Source: Actinoplanes utahensis (GTDB lineage: Bacteria; Actinomycetota; Actinomycetes; Mycobacteriales; Micromonosporaceae). From it: 64,000 nucleotides of DNA. Made by a program: the position numbers and the translations under genes. Within the stretch, counting starts at the first letter, position 1. Every line of letters starts with the position of its first letter. Shown here piece after piece: positions 36,783-47,243 of the stretch. The stretch is taken from positions 1 to 64,000 of the forward strand of contig NZ_BOMZ01000110.1 in assembly GCF_016862455.1 (NCBI RefSeq). Direction: 5' to 3'. Under the pieces are notes generated by a model. The model was not told the DNA's origin, did no database searches, and saw only the letters and a program-made list of their open reading frames with translations.

Positions 36783-38606
36783 TCAGCCCGGCGGTCGCGG
36801 CAAAGGCGCGACGGTCGCCCGCCTCGCGTGGGGGCCGACGGGACGGGTCACGCTGGGCGGAACGGTGACGGGCGTACCATTAAACGGGTTTTGTCCGGAA
36901 AGCCGCTGATAGTAGGCGTTGGACCGGGACAACTCGTCGTGCGTCCCCTCCGCGGCGATCCGGCCGCTCTCGACCACCATGATCCGGTCGGCGGCCCGGA
37001 CCGTCGAGAAGCGGTGCGCGATGACCAGCACCGCGCACACCGACGACACCTCGTGCAGGGTCGTGGCCAGGGTCTGCTCGCTCTCCGGGTCGAGATGGGC
37101 GGTGGGTTCGTCGAGCAGGATCAGGTCCGGCCGGGCCAGCAGGCAGCGGGCGATCGCGACCCGCTGGCGCTGACCGCCGGAGAGCCGCCGCCCGGCGTCA
37201 CCGACCGGGGTGTCCAGGCCGTCCGGCAGCCCGCTGACCACCCGGTGCAGCCCGGTCATCGCCAGCACCCGGCGGATCTCCCGGTCGTCGACCGGCCCGG
37301 CGCCGTAGAGCAGGTTCTCCCGCAGGGTGCCGGCCAGCAGACGGCTGTCCTGGTCGACCAGGCCGACGGCGGCGCGGAGCCGGGCGTACCGGATCAGCCG
37401 CACGTTCCGCCCGCCCAGGAGCACCGCGCCCCGGTCCGGCTCGTAGAACCGCTCGGCCAGCGCGAAGATCGTCGACTTGCCCGCCCCGGACGGTCCGACC
37501 AGGGCGACCTGCCCGCGGACCGGCACCGTGAACCGGGCGCCGCGCAGCACCGGCCGCCCCGGCCGGTAAGCGAACCAGACGTCCCGGAACTCCAGCGCCG
37601 GCGCGGCCCGGGCGGCGCGCGGCGACGGGACCACCCCGACGGCCCGGTCCTTCTCGGTGGGCATCGCCAGCACCTCGTTGATCCGGTGCAGCGCGCCGGA
37701 GCCCTGCTGCACCGCGCTGACCGCCTGGAAGATCTCGTAGACCGGAGCGGCCAGGTACGTCATGGCGAGCGTGAACGCGACCAGGTCGCCGAGCGTGATC
37801 GCCCCGGACGACACCCGGGTCGCGCCGAGCAGCAGCACCGCCAGGAACGCGCCGCTGACCGCCAGGTCGTTGGCCGGCCCGCTGAGCGCGACCATCCCGG
37901 CCGTCCGGAGGTTCGCCAGGTACGCGCCGCGCGCCGACGACTCCAGCCGCTCCTCCTCGGCCGCCTCGGCCCGGCAGGCCCGGACCAGCCGGATACCGCC
38001 GAGGGCCCGTTCCAGATCGGCAGCGAGCAGACCCTCGGCGGTCTGCGCGGCCCGGGACTCGATCCGCACCCGCCGCACCACCGCCAGCAGCGCGGCGAAC
38101 GAGCCGCCGAACAGGATCACCACCGCCCCGAGCAGCCACGGGTCGAGCCAGCCGAGCAGGCCGAGCGCGGCGGCCAGCCCGATCGTCCCGGCCAGCCCGG
38201 TGCCGAGGCTCTGCGCGATCAGCGTCTTCACGGCGACCGTGTCGCCGCAGGCCCGGGCGATCAGGTCACCGATCCGGCCGGCGTCCAGCGCCGCGATCCG
38301 CACCCGCAGCAGGTGGCCGGTGACGCGCCGGCGCAGGTCGAGGGTCATCGTCTCGCCGGTGTGCGCCTGCACGTACCGGGCCAGCGCCAGCGCGGCGGCC
38401 TGCGCGGTGAACAGCGCGATCAGCGCCCCGATCACCGGCCACGGCAGGCGCCCGGCCACGGCGCCGTCGACGGCGGTGCGGGCCAGCAGCGGCTGGGTCA
38501 GCGCCAGCAGCGTGCCGAGCAGGCCGAGCCCCGCGGCGGTGAGGATCGCGCGGCGGTATCCGCGGGTCAGCCGGCGCAGGTCCCGCCACCGGGCCAGATC
38601 CGCCAT
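36783..38606 (-). CDS. ABC exporter, fused permease-ATPase
   Basis: A 607-residue half-transporter of the type IV exporter class. Six membrane helices (about 15-300) including ILTAAGLGLLGTLLALTQPL and WLDPWLLGAVVILFGGSFAA. The nucleotide-binding domain (about 340-575) has Walker A VALVGPSGAGKSTIFALAER, Q-loop QDSRLLAGTLRENLL, signature LSGGQRQRVAIARC, Walker B LILLDEPTAHLD and His in VLVIAHRFST. The start MADLARWRDL replaces a longer open frame. No partner gene next to it, so it probably works as a homodimer; substrate unknown (drugs, lipids or peptides). It is divergent from the malonyl-CoA synthetase-like gene. Confidence 0.94.
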   Translation of the reverse strand: MADLARWRDLRRLTRGYRRAILTAAGLGLLGTLLALTQPLLARTAVDGAVAGRLPWPVIGALIALFTAQAAALALARYVQAHTGETMTLDLRRRVTGHLLRVRIAALDAGRIGDLIARACGDTVAVKTLIAQSLGTGLAGTIGLAAALGLLGWLDPWLLGAVVILFGGSFAALLAVVRRVRIESRAAQTAEGLLAADLERALGGIRLVRACRAEAAEEERLESSARGAYLANLRTAGMVALSGPANDLAVSGAFLAVLLLGATRVSSGAITLGDLVAFTLAMTYLAAPVYEIFQAVSAVQQGSGALHRINEVLAMPTEKDRAVGVVPSPRAARAAPALEFRDVWFAYRPGRPVLRGARFTVPVRGQVALVGPSGAGKSTIFALAERFYEPDRGAVLLGGRNVRLIRYARLRAAVGLVDQDSRLLAGTLRENLLYGAGPVDDREIRRVLAMTGLHRVVSGLPDGLDTPVGDAGRRLSGGQRQRVAIARCLLARPDLILLDEPTAHLDPESEQTLATTLHEVSSVCAVLVIAHRFSTVRAADRIMVVESGRIAAEGTHDELSRSNAYYQRLSGQNPFNGTPVTVPPSVTRPVGPHARRATVAPLPRPPG

Positions 38607-38715
38607 GGCAACCCCTCTCGACGGGAGATCACGACGGTAGGCACGCATTTCGGGCAACGGCAACGACCCCGGCGCTGGTCCGAGCGCGGCAAGGGGCGCA
38701 GCCGTCGCCCTTTCG

Positions 38716-38721
38716 TAGGAT
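38716..38721 (+). promoter_or_regulatory. leaderless -10 element TAGGAT
   Basis: TAGGAT ends exactly 6 nt before the ATG at 38728, and no Shine-Dalgarno is present. Confidence 0.6.
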
Positions 38722-38727
38722 CCGGTC

Positions 38728-40080
38728 ATGCCTCTGCTCGCATCCCTGCACGACCCCGCCGACCTGGCCGGCGCCGTCGTCACCCCGGACGGCACGCTGT
38801 CGCGCCACGAGCTGCTCGGCCTCGCCGGCGGGATGGCCGGGCAGATCGCCGGGGCGCCGATCGTCGCGGTCGAGGCGGTCCCCGGGTTGCCCACCATCGT
38901 GGCGGTCACCGGAGCGCTGCTGGCCGGGGTGCCGATCGTGCCGATCCCGCCGGACGCCGGGGACCTGGAACGCGACCACATCCTGCGGGACTCGGGCGCG
39001 ACGCTGATCCGGCCCACGATGCGCGCGGGCAGCGTGCCGCCGCCGGTCCAGGGTGACGGCCCGGCACTGGTCCTCTACACCAGCGGCACCACCGGCGCCC
39101 CGAAAGGCGTGGTGATCTCCCGGGACGCGATCGCCGCCGACCTGGACGCCCTCGCCGCCGCCTGGCAGTGGACCGCCGCCGACACCCTGGTGCACGGCCT
39201 GCCGCTGTACCACGTCCACGGGCTGGTCCTCGGCGTCCTCGGCCCGCTGCGGCTCGGTTCCCGGCTGGTGCACACCCATCGGCCCACCCCCGCGGCGTAC
39301 GCCCGGACCGCCGGAACCATGTACTTCGGGGTGCCCACCGTCTGGTCGCGGATCGCCGCCGACCCCGCCGCCGCCCGGTCGCTGGCGAGAGCCCGGCTGC
39401 TGGTCTCCGGCAGCGCCCCGCTGCCCGTCCCGGTGTTCGACCGGCTCGCCGCGCTCACCGGCCAGGCCCCGGTCGAGCGCTACGGCATGACCGAGACCCT
39501 GATCACGGTCAGCGCCCGGGCCGGCGGGGAACGCCGCCCCGGCCACGTCGGCCTGCCCCTGGCCGGCGTCACCACCCGGCTGGCCGACGAGTCCGGCGCG
39601 CCGCTGCCCGCCGACGCCTTCGATGGCGAGACCATCGGCCACCTCCAGGTGAAGGGCCCCACCCTGCTGGACGGCTACCTGCGCGACGGCGGTGTGCGGG
39701 CACCCGATCTGATCGACGGCTGGTACCCGACCGGTGACGTCGCGACCATCGGCCCGGACGGCTGGCACCGCATCGTCGGCCGCGCCTCCACCGACCTGAT
39801 CAAGACCGGCGGCTACCGGGTCGGCGCCGGCGAGGTGGAGGACGCCCTGCTGCTGCACCCGGCGGTCCGGGAGGCCGCGGTGGTCGGCGTCGCCCACCCC
39901 GATCTGGGCGAACAGATCACCGCGTTCGTGGTGGCCGACCCGGTGAGCCCGGCCGAGCTGACCGATTTCGTGGCGCAACGGCTGGCCGTGCACAAGCGTC
40001 CCCGGGTCGTGCATCTGGTCGACAGCCTGCCGCGCAACGGGATGGGAAAGGTGCAGAAGACTTTGCTCACCGCCGGATGA
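38728..40080 (+). CDS. malonyl-CoA synthetase-like acyl-CoA synthetase (MatB-type)
   Basis: A 450-residue AMP-forming enzyme whose motifs follow Streptomyces MatB, which makes malonyl-CoA from malonate, CoA and ATP. Visible: ALVLYTSGTTGAPKGVVI (P-loop, about 113-130), AAAWQWTAADTLVHGLPLYH and VHGLVLGVLGPLRLGS, MYFGVPTVWSRIA, LLVSGSAPLPVPVFDRLAAL, ERYGMTETLITVS, GWYPTGDVATIGPDGW, and the Lys region in SLPRNGMGKVQKT. The MatB-specific strings (WQW, LPLYHVHGLVLG) make this class likely. Probably leaderless. The next gene begins 37 bp downstream. Confidence 0.85.
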   Translation: MPLLASLHDPADLAGAVVTPDGTLSRHELLGLAGGMAGQIAGAPIVAVEAVPGLPTIVAVTGALLAGVPIVPIPPDAGDLERDHILRDSGATLIRPTMRAGSVPPPVQGDGPALVLYTSGTTGAPKGVVISRDAIAADLDALAAAWQWTAADTLVHGLPLYHVHGLVLGVLGPLRLGSRLVHTHRPTPAAYARTAGTMYFGVPTVWSRIAADPAAARSLARARLLVSGSAPLPVPVFDRLAALTGQAPVERYGMTETLITVSARAGGERRPGHVGLPLAGVTTRLADESGAPLPADAFDGETIGHLQVKGPTLLDGYLRDGGVRAPDLIDGWYPTGDVATIGPDGWHRIVGRASTDLIKTGGYRVGAGEVEDALLLHPAVREAAVVGVAHPDLGEQITAFVVADPVSPAELTDFVAQRLAVHKRPRVVHLVDSLPRNGMGKVQKTLLTAG

Positions 40081-40117
40081 CTCAACTCGGCACGGGACCC
40101 TGCCGATCGAGCAGCTC

Positions 40118-42382
40118 GTGACGAGACCCTCCCCGCGTACGGCGGCCGCGCTCCTGATCCTCGCGGTGTGCTGGCTTGCGATCACCGTCGTGCTCGGGTT
40201 CGCCGGGATCTACCGGCCGGTGCCGCCGTGGCTGCTGTGGCCGATCACGGTGGCCGCGGCCGGAACCACGGCGCTGGCCTGCCGGACGGCGGCCGCCACC
40301 GGCGCCGGGCCGGTCCGCGCGTTCTGGCGCCGCCTGACCGTGGCCACCGGCGTGCTCACCGCCGGGACGGTCAGCCAGGCCGGGGGCGTCGCGCTCCCCG
40401 CGGCGTCGGTGACGCTGTACCAACTGGCCGCCGGTTGCTATGTGGTGGCCGTGCTGCTCGCCGGGATAGCGCTGGTGCGCCTGCCGAACCGGCGCCGTGG
40501 CTGGCGCGCGAACGTCGGCCCGTTGCTGGACACCGGAATCGTGGCGGTCGCCGTCGCCCTCGTCGTCAGTCATCTGCTCGGGACCAGCTCGGTCCCCGAG
40601 TCCGGCCGGGTGCTGACCGCGTTGATGCTGGTGATCGTGCTCGCCACCTGCGGCGCCGCGGTGGTGGCCCTGGTCAAGGTCGGTGTCACCGGCACCGGCC
40701 GGCTGCTGCGCGGCCCGCTCTGGGCACTCGCGCCGATCGGCCTGCTCCCGCCCGCCTCCTGGGTGGCGGGCCCGTTCCTGCGGCAGTGGCCGCATCTGTA
40801 CCCCACCGTCGTGGTCCTGCCCGTGACCGGCGTCCTGATCGGTCTCGCCGTCTGGCTGCAGACCCGCGCCAATCTGGCTCCGCCCGCCGCGCCGCGGGTC
40901 CAGCCGCTGGCCACCGGGACCGGGCGCCGGCGCGCGTGGCGCAAGATCAGTGCCGTGCCGTACGCGGCCGTCGCCGTCACCACCGCCATGATGCTCGGCG
41001 TCACCCTGGACACCGGCTTCCTGTCCCCCGGTCTGGCGGGCGGTTCGGTGGTGATGACGGTGCTGGTGGTGACCCGGCAGTTCATGGCGCTGCTGGACAA
41101 CTCCACCCTGCTCGACCGCCTGGACGATCAGGCCCACCACGACGATCTGACCGGCCTGCCGAACCGGCGGTTCTTCACCGCCGCCCTGGCCCGCCGGACC
41201 GACCTCAGCACGGTCGCGGTCTGTGACCTGGACGGGTTCGCCGCGCTCAACGACCGGCTCGGCGACGAGGCCGGGGACGCGCTGCTGCGGGCCGCCGCCG
41301 AGCGGGCCGGCGCGGTCGCCGGCGACGGCGCGGTGGTGGCCCGGCTGCTCGGCGACGAGTTCGGCGTGCTGGCGCCCGGCGCCGTCCCAGGGCTGGCCGA
41401 GAAGCTGGTCGCCGCGTTCCGCTCGCCGCTGCGGGTGGACTCCCGGGATCTGCTGGTGACGGTCACGGCGGGTGTCGCCACCGGCGGCGGCGAGGCCGTC
41501 CCGGACCTGCTGCGCCGCGCCGAGGTGGCGTTGCAGGCCGCCAAGTACACCGGGGCCGACCGGGCCCGCGAGCACAGCACCGCCCTGGACGCCACCGCCG
41601 CGCACCACGCCGAACTGGCCGCCGCCCTGCGCCGCGGCCTGGACCACGGCGAGTTCCGGCTGCTCTACCAGCCGATCGTGGAACTGCCCGGCGGCGTGCT
41701 GACCGGCGTGGAGGCGCTGGTCCGCTGGCAGCCCGCCGACCAGCCGGTGGTCTCGCCGGCCGAGTTCATCCCGGTGGCCGAGCACAGCGGCCTGATCCTC
41801 GACCTGGGCGCCTGGATCATCGACGCGGCCTGCGCCGACGCGGCCTCCTGGCAGCTCCGGCACGGCGCGAACGGCCCGCGCGTCAACATCAACGTCTCGG
41901 CCCGGCAACTGCTCGACCCGGACCTGCCCGGGACGGTCGCCGAGGCGCTGCACCGGCACGGGCTGACCCCGGACCGGATCACCATCGAGATCACCGAGAC
42001 CGCGGTCTTCGCCGGCGGCGCGGCCCTGGACACCGTGCGTGAGCTGCGCGAACTCGGTGTCGGCCTGGCCCTCGACGACTTCGGCACCGGGCACAGCTCG
42101 CTCACCCTGCTGCGTACCTGCCCGGTCACCACGCTCAAGGTGGACAAGTCGTTCATCGACGACGTGAACGGCACCGCCGAGCAGGAGGCCATCGCCTCGT
42201 CGCTGAGCACCATCGCGGCGACCCTCGGGCTGCGCGCGGTCGCCGAGGGCGTGGAGACCCGGGACCAGGCCGAACGCCTGCACGCCCTCGGTTACCGCTA
42301 CGCCCAGGGCTACTTCTTCGCCCGCCCGGTCCCGGCCGCCGACATCGATGCCATGCTCGCCGCGCCCGTCCTGCTCTCCTGA
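40118..42382 (+). CDS. membrane GGDEF-EAL protein with degenerate GGDEF
   Basis: A 754-residue protein with about nine membrane helices (residues 8-310). GGDEF domain about 335-485: the signature is RLLGDEFGVLA, with Leu where the first Gly of GGDEF should be, and the substrate loop reads CDLDGFAALNDRLG; so cyclase activity is doubtful. EAL domain about 500-745: GVEALVRWQ, NINVSARQL, ITIEITETAVF, LALDDFGTGHSSL, LKVDKSFIDD and AVAEGVET, all catalytic and Mg-binding residues present. It is thus likely a c-di-GMP phosphodiesterase whose GGDEF domain may act as a GTP sensor. Second c-di-GMP gene of the window, opposite in direction to the FIST-linked cyclase. Confidence 0.93.
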   Translation: MTRPSPRTAAALLILAVCWLAITVVLGFAGIYRPVPPWLLWPITVAAAGTTALACRTAAATGAGPVRAFWRRLTVATGVLTAGTVSQAGGVALPAASVTLYQLAAGCYVVAVLLAGIALVRLPNRRRGWRANVGPLLDTGIVAVAVALVVSHLLGTSSVPESGRVLTALMLVIVLATCGAAVVALVKVGVTGTGRLLRGPLWALAPIGLLPPASWVAGPFLRQWPHLYPTVVVLPVTGVLIGLAVWLQTRANLAPPAAPRVQPLATGTGRRRAWRKISAVPYAAVAVTTAMMLGVTLDTGFLSPGLAGGSVVMTVLVVTRQFMALLDNSTLLDRLDDQAHHDDLTGLPNRRFFTAALARRTDLSTVAVCDLDGFAALNDRLGDEAGDALLRAAAERAGAVAGDGAVVARLLGDEFGVLAPGAVPGLAEKLVAAFRSPLRVDSRDLLVTVTAGVATGGGEAVPDLLRRAEVALQAAKYTGADRAREHSTALDATAAHHAELAAALRRGLDHGEFRLLYQPIVELPGGVLTGVEALVRWQPADQPVVSPAEFIPVAEHSGLILDLGAWIIDAACADAASWQLRHGANGPRVNINVSARQLLDPDLPGTVAEALHRHGLTPDRITIEITETAVFAGGAALDTVRELRELGVGLALDDFGTGHSSLTLLRTCPVTTLKVDKSFIDDVNGTAEQEAIASSLSTIAATLGLRAVAEGVETRDQAERLHALGYRYAQGYFFARPVPAADIDAMLAAPVLLS

Positions 42383-42543
42383 AGACCTTCAGCGGTACGC
42401 CGTGAGCCGCCCCGCCCAGCGTGAGCCGTCCCCGCTCCCCCGCGCGACGTCCGCGCGGCGCCGGACCGCAGCGCGGGCTGCGGGCGTGAGCGGTCGGTTC
42501 CGGCTGCTCGTCACGGCCGGGGTGTGGACCCCGCCCCCGCGGG

Positions 42544-42549
42544 TACGGT
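42544..42549 (+). promoter_or_regulatory. leaderless -10 element TACGGT
   Basis: TACGGT ends 6 nt before the ATG at 42556 with no ribosome binding site. Confidence 0.55.
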
Positions 42550-42555
42550 GCGGAC

Positions 42556-42792
42556 ATGATCAGTACGTGTCCCGACTGCGGGGCCGCCGGGATCCCGCTG
42601 ATCTTCGGGCTCCCGGTCCCCGCGGCCCGGCAGGCCGCGGAGAGCGGTGACCTGGCCCTCGGCGGTTGCGCCATGCCCACCCGGCCGCCGCACTGGCAGT
42701 GCCCGTCCGGCCACCGCTGGCCCGACGACGACGAGGCCGCCTGGGACCGTCGGCTGCTGACCGTCCTGGAGGCCCACGGCTACCGAGCCTGA
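42556..42792 (+). CDS. small zinc-ribbon-like protein
   Basis: A 78-residue protein with Cys5 and Cys8 (STCPDCGAAG) and a second pair Cys49 and His52 (WQCPSGHRW), spaced as a zinc ribbon; a further Cys is at 38. The middle is PARQAAESGDLALGGC. No recognised function; small Zn-ribbon proteins of this kind are common in actinobacteria and may bind RNA or proteins. Expressed from a leaderless promoter (TACGGT 6 nt before ATG). Confidence 0.7.
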   Translation: MISTCPDCGAAGIPLIFGLPVPAARQAAESGDLALGGCAMPTRPPHWQCPSGHRWPDDDEAAWDRRLLTVLEAHGYRA

Positions 42793-42895
42793 GACTGTCG
42801 CGAGGTTGCGACCATCCGGTACCGTTCCGTCCCGCCGGCACACGTGCATCGATCTCGATGCCGGTATGTCCGACTTAAGCGGAGGCGGGAACCGA

Positions 42896-43890
42896 GTGAA
42901 GAGACGTATGGGTGTGGCGGTCGTCGCTGTCACGGTGGTCCTGAGTGGCTGTACGTCGGAGGGCGAGACCGCGCAGACGCCGGATCTCGAAGCCCGGGGC
43001 ACCGTTCTCACCACCGTGCAGCCCGCCCGTCAGGATCTGACCAACCAGATCAGCCTGTCCGGCAAGGTGACCATCAACCCGCTCTTCGGGATCGTCGCCC
43101 CGGCCGCCGGCGAGATCCGCTACGTGAGCCGGAAGCCGAGCACCCGCCCGGTCGAACGGCGCACCTGGGTCGCGTCGGTGTGGGACGAGAACGGCATCGC
43201 CCGCCGGGTGGAGATCCCGATCGGCTCGGTTCTGGCGGGACGGCTGATGGCGGACCGGTCGCCGGTGTCCAAGGGCATGCCGGTGGTGTCGGCCCGGCAG
43301 GTCGGCTACGGCATCGTTGCCGACATCGACAGCGCCCAGGCGTACCGGATCTCCGGCTCGGTCGAGTCGGTCAAGGCGCAGATCAAGAACGGGCCGGGCC
43401 CGTTCGCGTGCGAGCCGATCGGCACCATCGCGGCGCTGCCGGCCGGCACGCTGCCCGAGCCGCAGCCCACCGCCGCCGCGACCACGCCGGCCGCCGGCGC
43501 CTCGGGCGCGCCCGCGCCCGTCCCGACGGACCCCGGCGCCGGTGATGCGGGCAGCCAGGGCGGCGACGGCTCGGAGCCGACCGGACTGCGGCTGGTCTGT
43601 GCCGCCCCCGAGCAGATCAGGCTGATCAACGGTTCCGACGTGACCCTCGACGTGATCACCGGCCGGGCTGCGAACGCCCTGGTGCTGCCGGTGGAGGCGG
43701 TCGCCGGGCTGCAGGGCCGGGGCAAGGTCGACCTGGTCATCGGCCAGGACAAGCGCCGCAAGACGATCGACGTGGAGCTCGGCATCTCGGACGGCAAGGT
43801 CGTCGAGATCAAGAAGGGCCTGGTCGGCAACGAGACCATCGCGGTGCCCGGGCCGAACCTGCCGACCGCGGCGCCGACCGAGGTGACCGG

Positions 43891-43894
<4 letters not shown>
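42896..43894 (+). CDS. lipoprotein, membrane-fusion-type subunit of an ABC efflux system
   Basis: A 332-residue exported lipoprotein. Start GTG (VKRRMGVAVVAV) with GGAGG 10 nt upstream. Signal peptide with lipobox LSGC at about residues 17-20. Periplasmic-adaptor-like domains: QDLTNQISLSGKVTINPLFG, APAAGEIRYVSRKP, RGKVDLVIGQDKRRKTIDV and GLVGNETIAVPGPN. A Pro/Ala-rich insert (about 200-255) separates halves. It overlaps the ABC ATPase start by 4 bp. In MacAB-type systems this subunit links the permease to the outside; in a Gram-positive cell it is anchored to the outer leaflet of the membrane. Confidence 0.85.
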
Positions 43895-44600
<706 letters not shown>

Positions 44601-44604
<4 letters not shown>

Positions 44605-45896
44605 TCCGCTTCTCGGGACGGTTCCGGTCCGCTTTCATCATCGGGATCCAGGGCATCCGGGCCCGCAAGACCCGGACGCTGCTGTCCATGGTGAGCCTGT
44701 TCCTCGGCGTGCTCGCCGTGGTCATCGTGCAGGCCGGCGCCAGCATCGCCGAACGCGCCCAGCTGGCCAACCTGGAACTCGCCGTCGGTCTGGACGGCAC
44801 CAAGACGATGGGCCTGGGCGGCGCCTCGCCGCAGGTCGGGCCGATCATCCTGGACACGGTCAAGGGCCGGCAGGACGCGATGGCGCTGGTCGGCATGCAG
44901 GCGATCATCGGTGAGCCCGGTGTCCGGCCGGTCAACCCGGACGCCGCGCCGTTCGACGGCTCCTGGGGTCACAGCGCGCCGATGGTCTGCGACGCGGTCG
45001 GCAACTGCCGGGAGCAGACCGCGCAGGAGTCGGGCCCGGAGGGTCAGGCCATCGAGGTACGCCTCACCGCGGTCACCGGCGACGTCCGGAAGTTCCGGCC
45101 GTACCGGCCCGTCTCCGGCCGATGGCTCGACTTCACCACGATGCCGGCGCTGGCCCCGAGCCTGGTGCTGAACAAGGAGGCCGCCAAGGGCTTCACGACG
45201 CACCGGGTGCCCGCCGAGATGCGCGTCGCCGGCGCCTCGGCCAACCTGACGCCGCGGTTCGTCGGGGTGGTCGACGACGGCGACTCCCGGCCGCGGGCCT
45301 ACGTCCGGGTGGACGAGCTGAGCCACTGGGTGCCGACCACGAAGCTGATCGATCCGTCCTTCGGCGAGGTGCAGGTGCTGCTGGACGCGGAGACACCGGT
45401 CGAGCAGGTGCTGGCGTCGAAGCTCAAGGCCGTGAACGTCGAGACGTACACCGAGCTGATCAACTCCCGCAAGGACCAGGAGAAGGAGCTGGCCATGCTC
45501 CGGATGATCTTCCTGGCGATGGCCGGGCTGGTGCTGCTGATCGGCGTCGCCGGCATCCTGAACGTCGGCCTGGCCACGGTGGGCGAGCGGGTGGAGGAGT
45601 TCGCGCTGCGCCGGGCCGTCGGCACGCCCCGCGCCCTGCTGGCCGGCATCGTCCTCGCCGAGACGCTGATCACCGGCATGCTCACCGCGGCCCTGGCCAT
45701 CGGGGCCAGTGTCGGCGGCCTGAAACTGCTGGTCACCCTGTTCGGCGACTCGGAGCCGTTCCTGCAGGGCCTGGCGTTCCCGTGGGACGCCGGGGTCGCC
45801 GGGATCATCGCCGGCCTGATCGCCGGCATCCTCGGCGGCATCGTCCCGGCCCTGCGCGCGGCGGGGATCCCGATCGCCACGGTGATGCGGGCCTGA
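44601..45896 (+). CDS. ABC transporter permease (MacB/FtsX family)
   Basis: A 431-residue permease. One helix near the N-terminus (LLSMVSLFLGVLAVVIVQAG), a large extracytoplasmic domain (about 65-280) and three helices at the C-terminus (MIFLAMAGLVLLIGVAGILN, ITGMLTAALAIGASVGGLKL and AGIIAGLIAGILGGIVPALR), the standard FtsX/MacB topology. The FtsX motif EEFALRRAVGTPRALL is clear. GTG start overlaps the ATPase stop. It ends the operon, followed by a 44-bp palindrome. Confidence 0.93.
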
Positions 45897-45900
45897 CCGC

Positions 45901-45944
45901 CCCGGGCATCGGCGACGGCTGATCAGCCGTCGCCGATGCCCGGG
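45901..45944 (+). terminator. 44-bp perfect palindrome, terminator of the efflux operon
   Basis: 22+22 bp with no unpaired loop base (centre TGATCA), starting 4 bp after the permease stop. No U-run, but the stem is far stronger than typical; actinobacterial stem-only terminator is the simplest reading. Confidence 0.8.
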
Positions 45945-46121
45945 TTGCACCCGATATCGGGGTAGCGATTGCGGCCAATGCCGGAAAAGATATCAACCAA
46001 CCGGTAACCAATCAGTGTCGCCAATTCCCTCAGCGGGGTGGATCAGGGTCTCCGCGATTGTTATCGTCAACGACCGTTCCGGAATGATCATTTCGATCGA
46101 ACCGCTGACGGGGGTCGGCTG

Positions 46122-47111
46122 ATGCATAGACGTTCTTTCGTGACCCTGGGCGCCGTGGGCCTGGGCTCGATGCTGGCCGGCTGCGGCGACTCCGAGAGCG
46201 CCGGGCCACGGACCCGGCCCAGTGGCCCGATCGTCCTCGGCTTCTCCCAGGTGGGCGCGGAGGGCGGCTGGCGGCTCGCCAACACCAAGTCGATCAAGAA
46301 GGCGGCCGAGCGCAACCGCGTGAAGCTGCTCTTCGAGGACGCCGCGGGCGATCCGAAGAAGCAGCTCGAGCACATCCAGTCGTTCATCGACGCGAAGGTG
46401 ACCGCGATCTCCTTCTCCCCGGTGGTCGAGAAGGGCTACGACGACGTGCTGCGGCGGGCCCGGGACGCCGGCATCCCGGTGATCCTCACCGACCGGCTGA
46501 TCGACTCCGACCCCTCGCTCTACGTCAGCTCGATCGGGGCCGAGTTCGTCGCCGAGGGCAACCTGGCCGCCCTCTACCTGGAGAACGACTACGACGAGGA
46601 GCAGGGCGGGAAGGGCTCGATCAATGTCGTCGAGCTGCTCGGCGCGATCGGCGCGACACCGACCAAACAGCGCTCCGAGGGTTTCGCGGCGACCGCGAAA
46701 CGGACCGGCAGAATCAAGATCATCGCCAGTGAGTCCGGCGACTGGACCAAGGCCGGGGGCGAGGCCGCCATCCGCAAGGTGCTACGCCGCACCCGCAAGA
46801 TCGACGCGGTGTTCGCGCAGAACGACGACATGGGCCTCGGCGCGGCCGAGGTGCTCGCCGCCGAGGGGCTGAAGCCCGGCACCGACATCAAGATCGTCAC
46901 CGTCGACGCCACCCGGGCCGGCCTGGAGGGACTGGTGGCCGGCAAGCTGAACTACGTCGTCGAGTGCAGCCCGCTGATCGGCGAGGACCTGATGAGCGTC
47001 GTCGTCGACCTGTTCTTCGGCGGCGAGGTCAAGAAACGCATCACGTCCGACAAGAACGTCTTCAACAAGATCTCGGCGGCGCCGGCGCTGGAGGCCGGCC
47101 GCGAGTACTGA
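46122..47111 (+). CDS. sugar ABC transporter substrate-binding lipoprotein (RbsB/YtfQ-like), orphan
   Basis: A 329-residue exported protein. Start MHRRSFVTLG; twin-arginine signal with lipobox LAGC (about 16-19), then a Peripla_BP_4 fold: IVLGFSQVGAEGGWRLANTK, FIDAKVTAISFSPVVEKGYD, AGIPVILTDRLIDSDPSLYV, DAVFAQNDDMGLGAAEVLAA, GLEGLVAGKLNYVVECSPLI. The pattern GFSQVGAEGGWRLANTKSI is typical of the YtfQ galactofuranose-binding group. No ATPase or permease gene flanks it, so it must use a transporter encoded elsewhere or serve as a sensor. Expressed from its own upstream region of about 180 bp. Confidence 0.9.
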   Translation: MHRRSFVTLGAVGLGSMLAGCGDSESAGPRTRPSGPIVLGFSQVGAEGGWRLANTKSIKKAAERNRVKLLFEDAAGDPKKQLEHIQSFIDAKVTAISFSPVVEKGYDDVLRRARDAGIPVILTDRLIDSDPSLYVSSIGAEFVAEGNLAALYLENDYDEEQGGKGSINVVELLGAIGATPTKQRSEGFAATAKRTGRIKIIASESGDWTKAGGEAAIRKVLRRTRKIDAVFAQNDDMGLGAAEVLAAEGLKPGTDIKIVTVDATRAGLEGLVAGKLNYVVECSPLIGEDLMSVVVDLFFGGEVKKRITSDKNVFNKISAAPALEAGREY

Positions 47112-47162
47112 TCGCGGCCGGTCCACACCGTTCCGTCCCGTCCCGAACAGGCCGCCGGCGAA

Positions 47163-47243
47163 CGGCGGCCGGCGGATCAACCGTGGCCGGCGCGCGGCGG
47201 CCGGCGGATCAACCGCGGCCGGCGCGCGGCGGCCGGCGAATCA
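47163..47243. repeat. 32-bp tandem repeat at the rluB 3' end
   Basis: Units 47163-47194 and 47195-47226 differ at one base; a partial third copy (47227-47243) contains the rluB stop codon (TCA at 47241-47243 on the plus strand). All units share the string GGCCGGCG followed by (G/A)ATCA. Confidence 0.8.
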
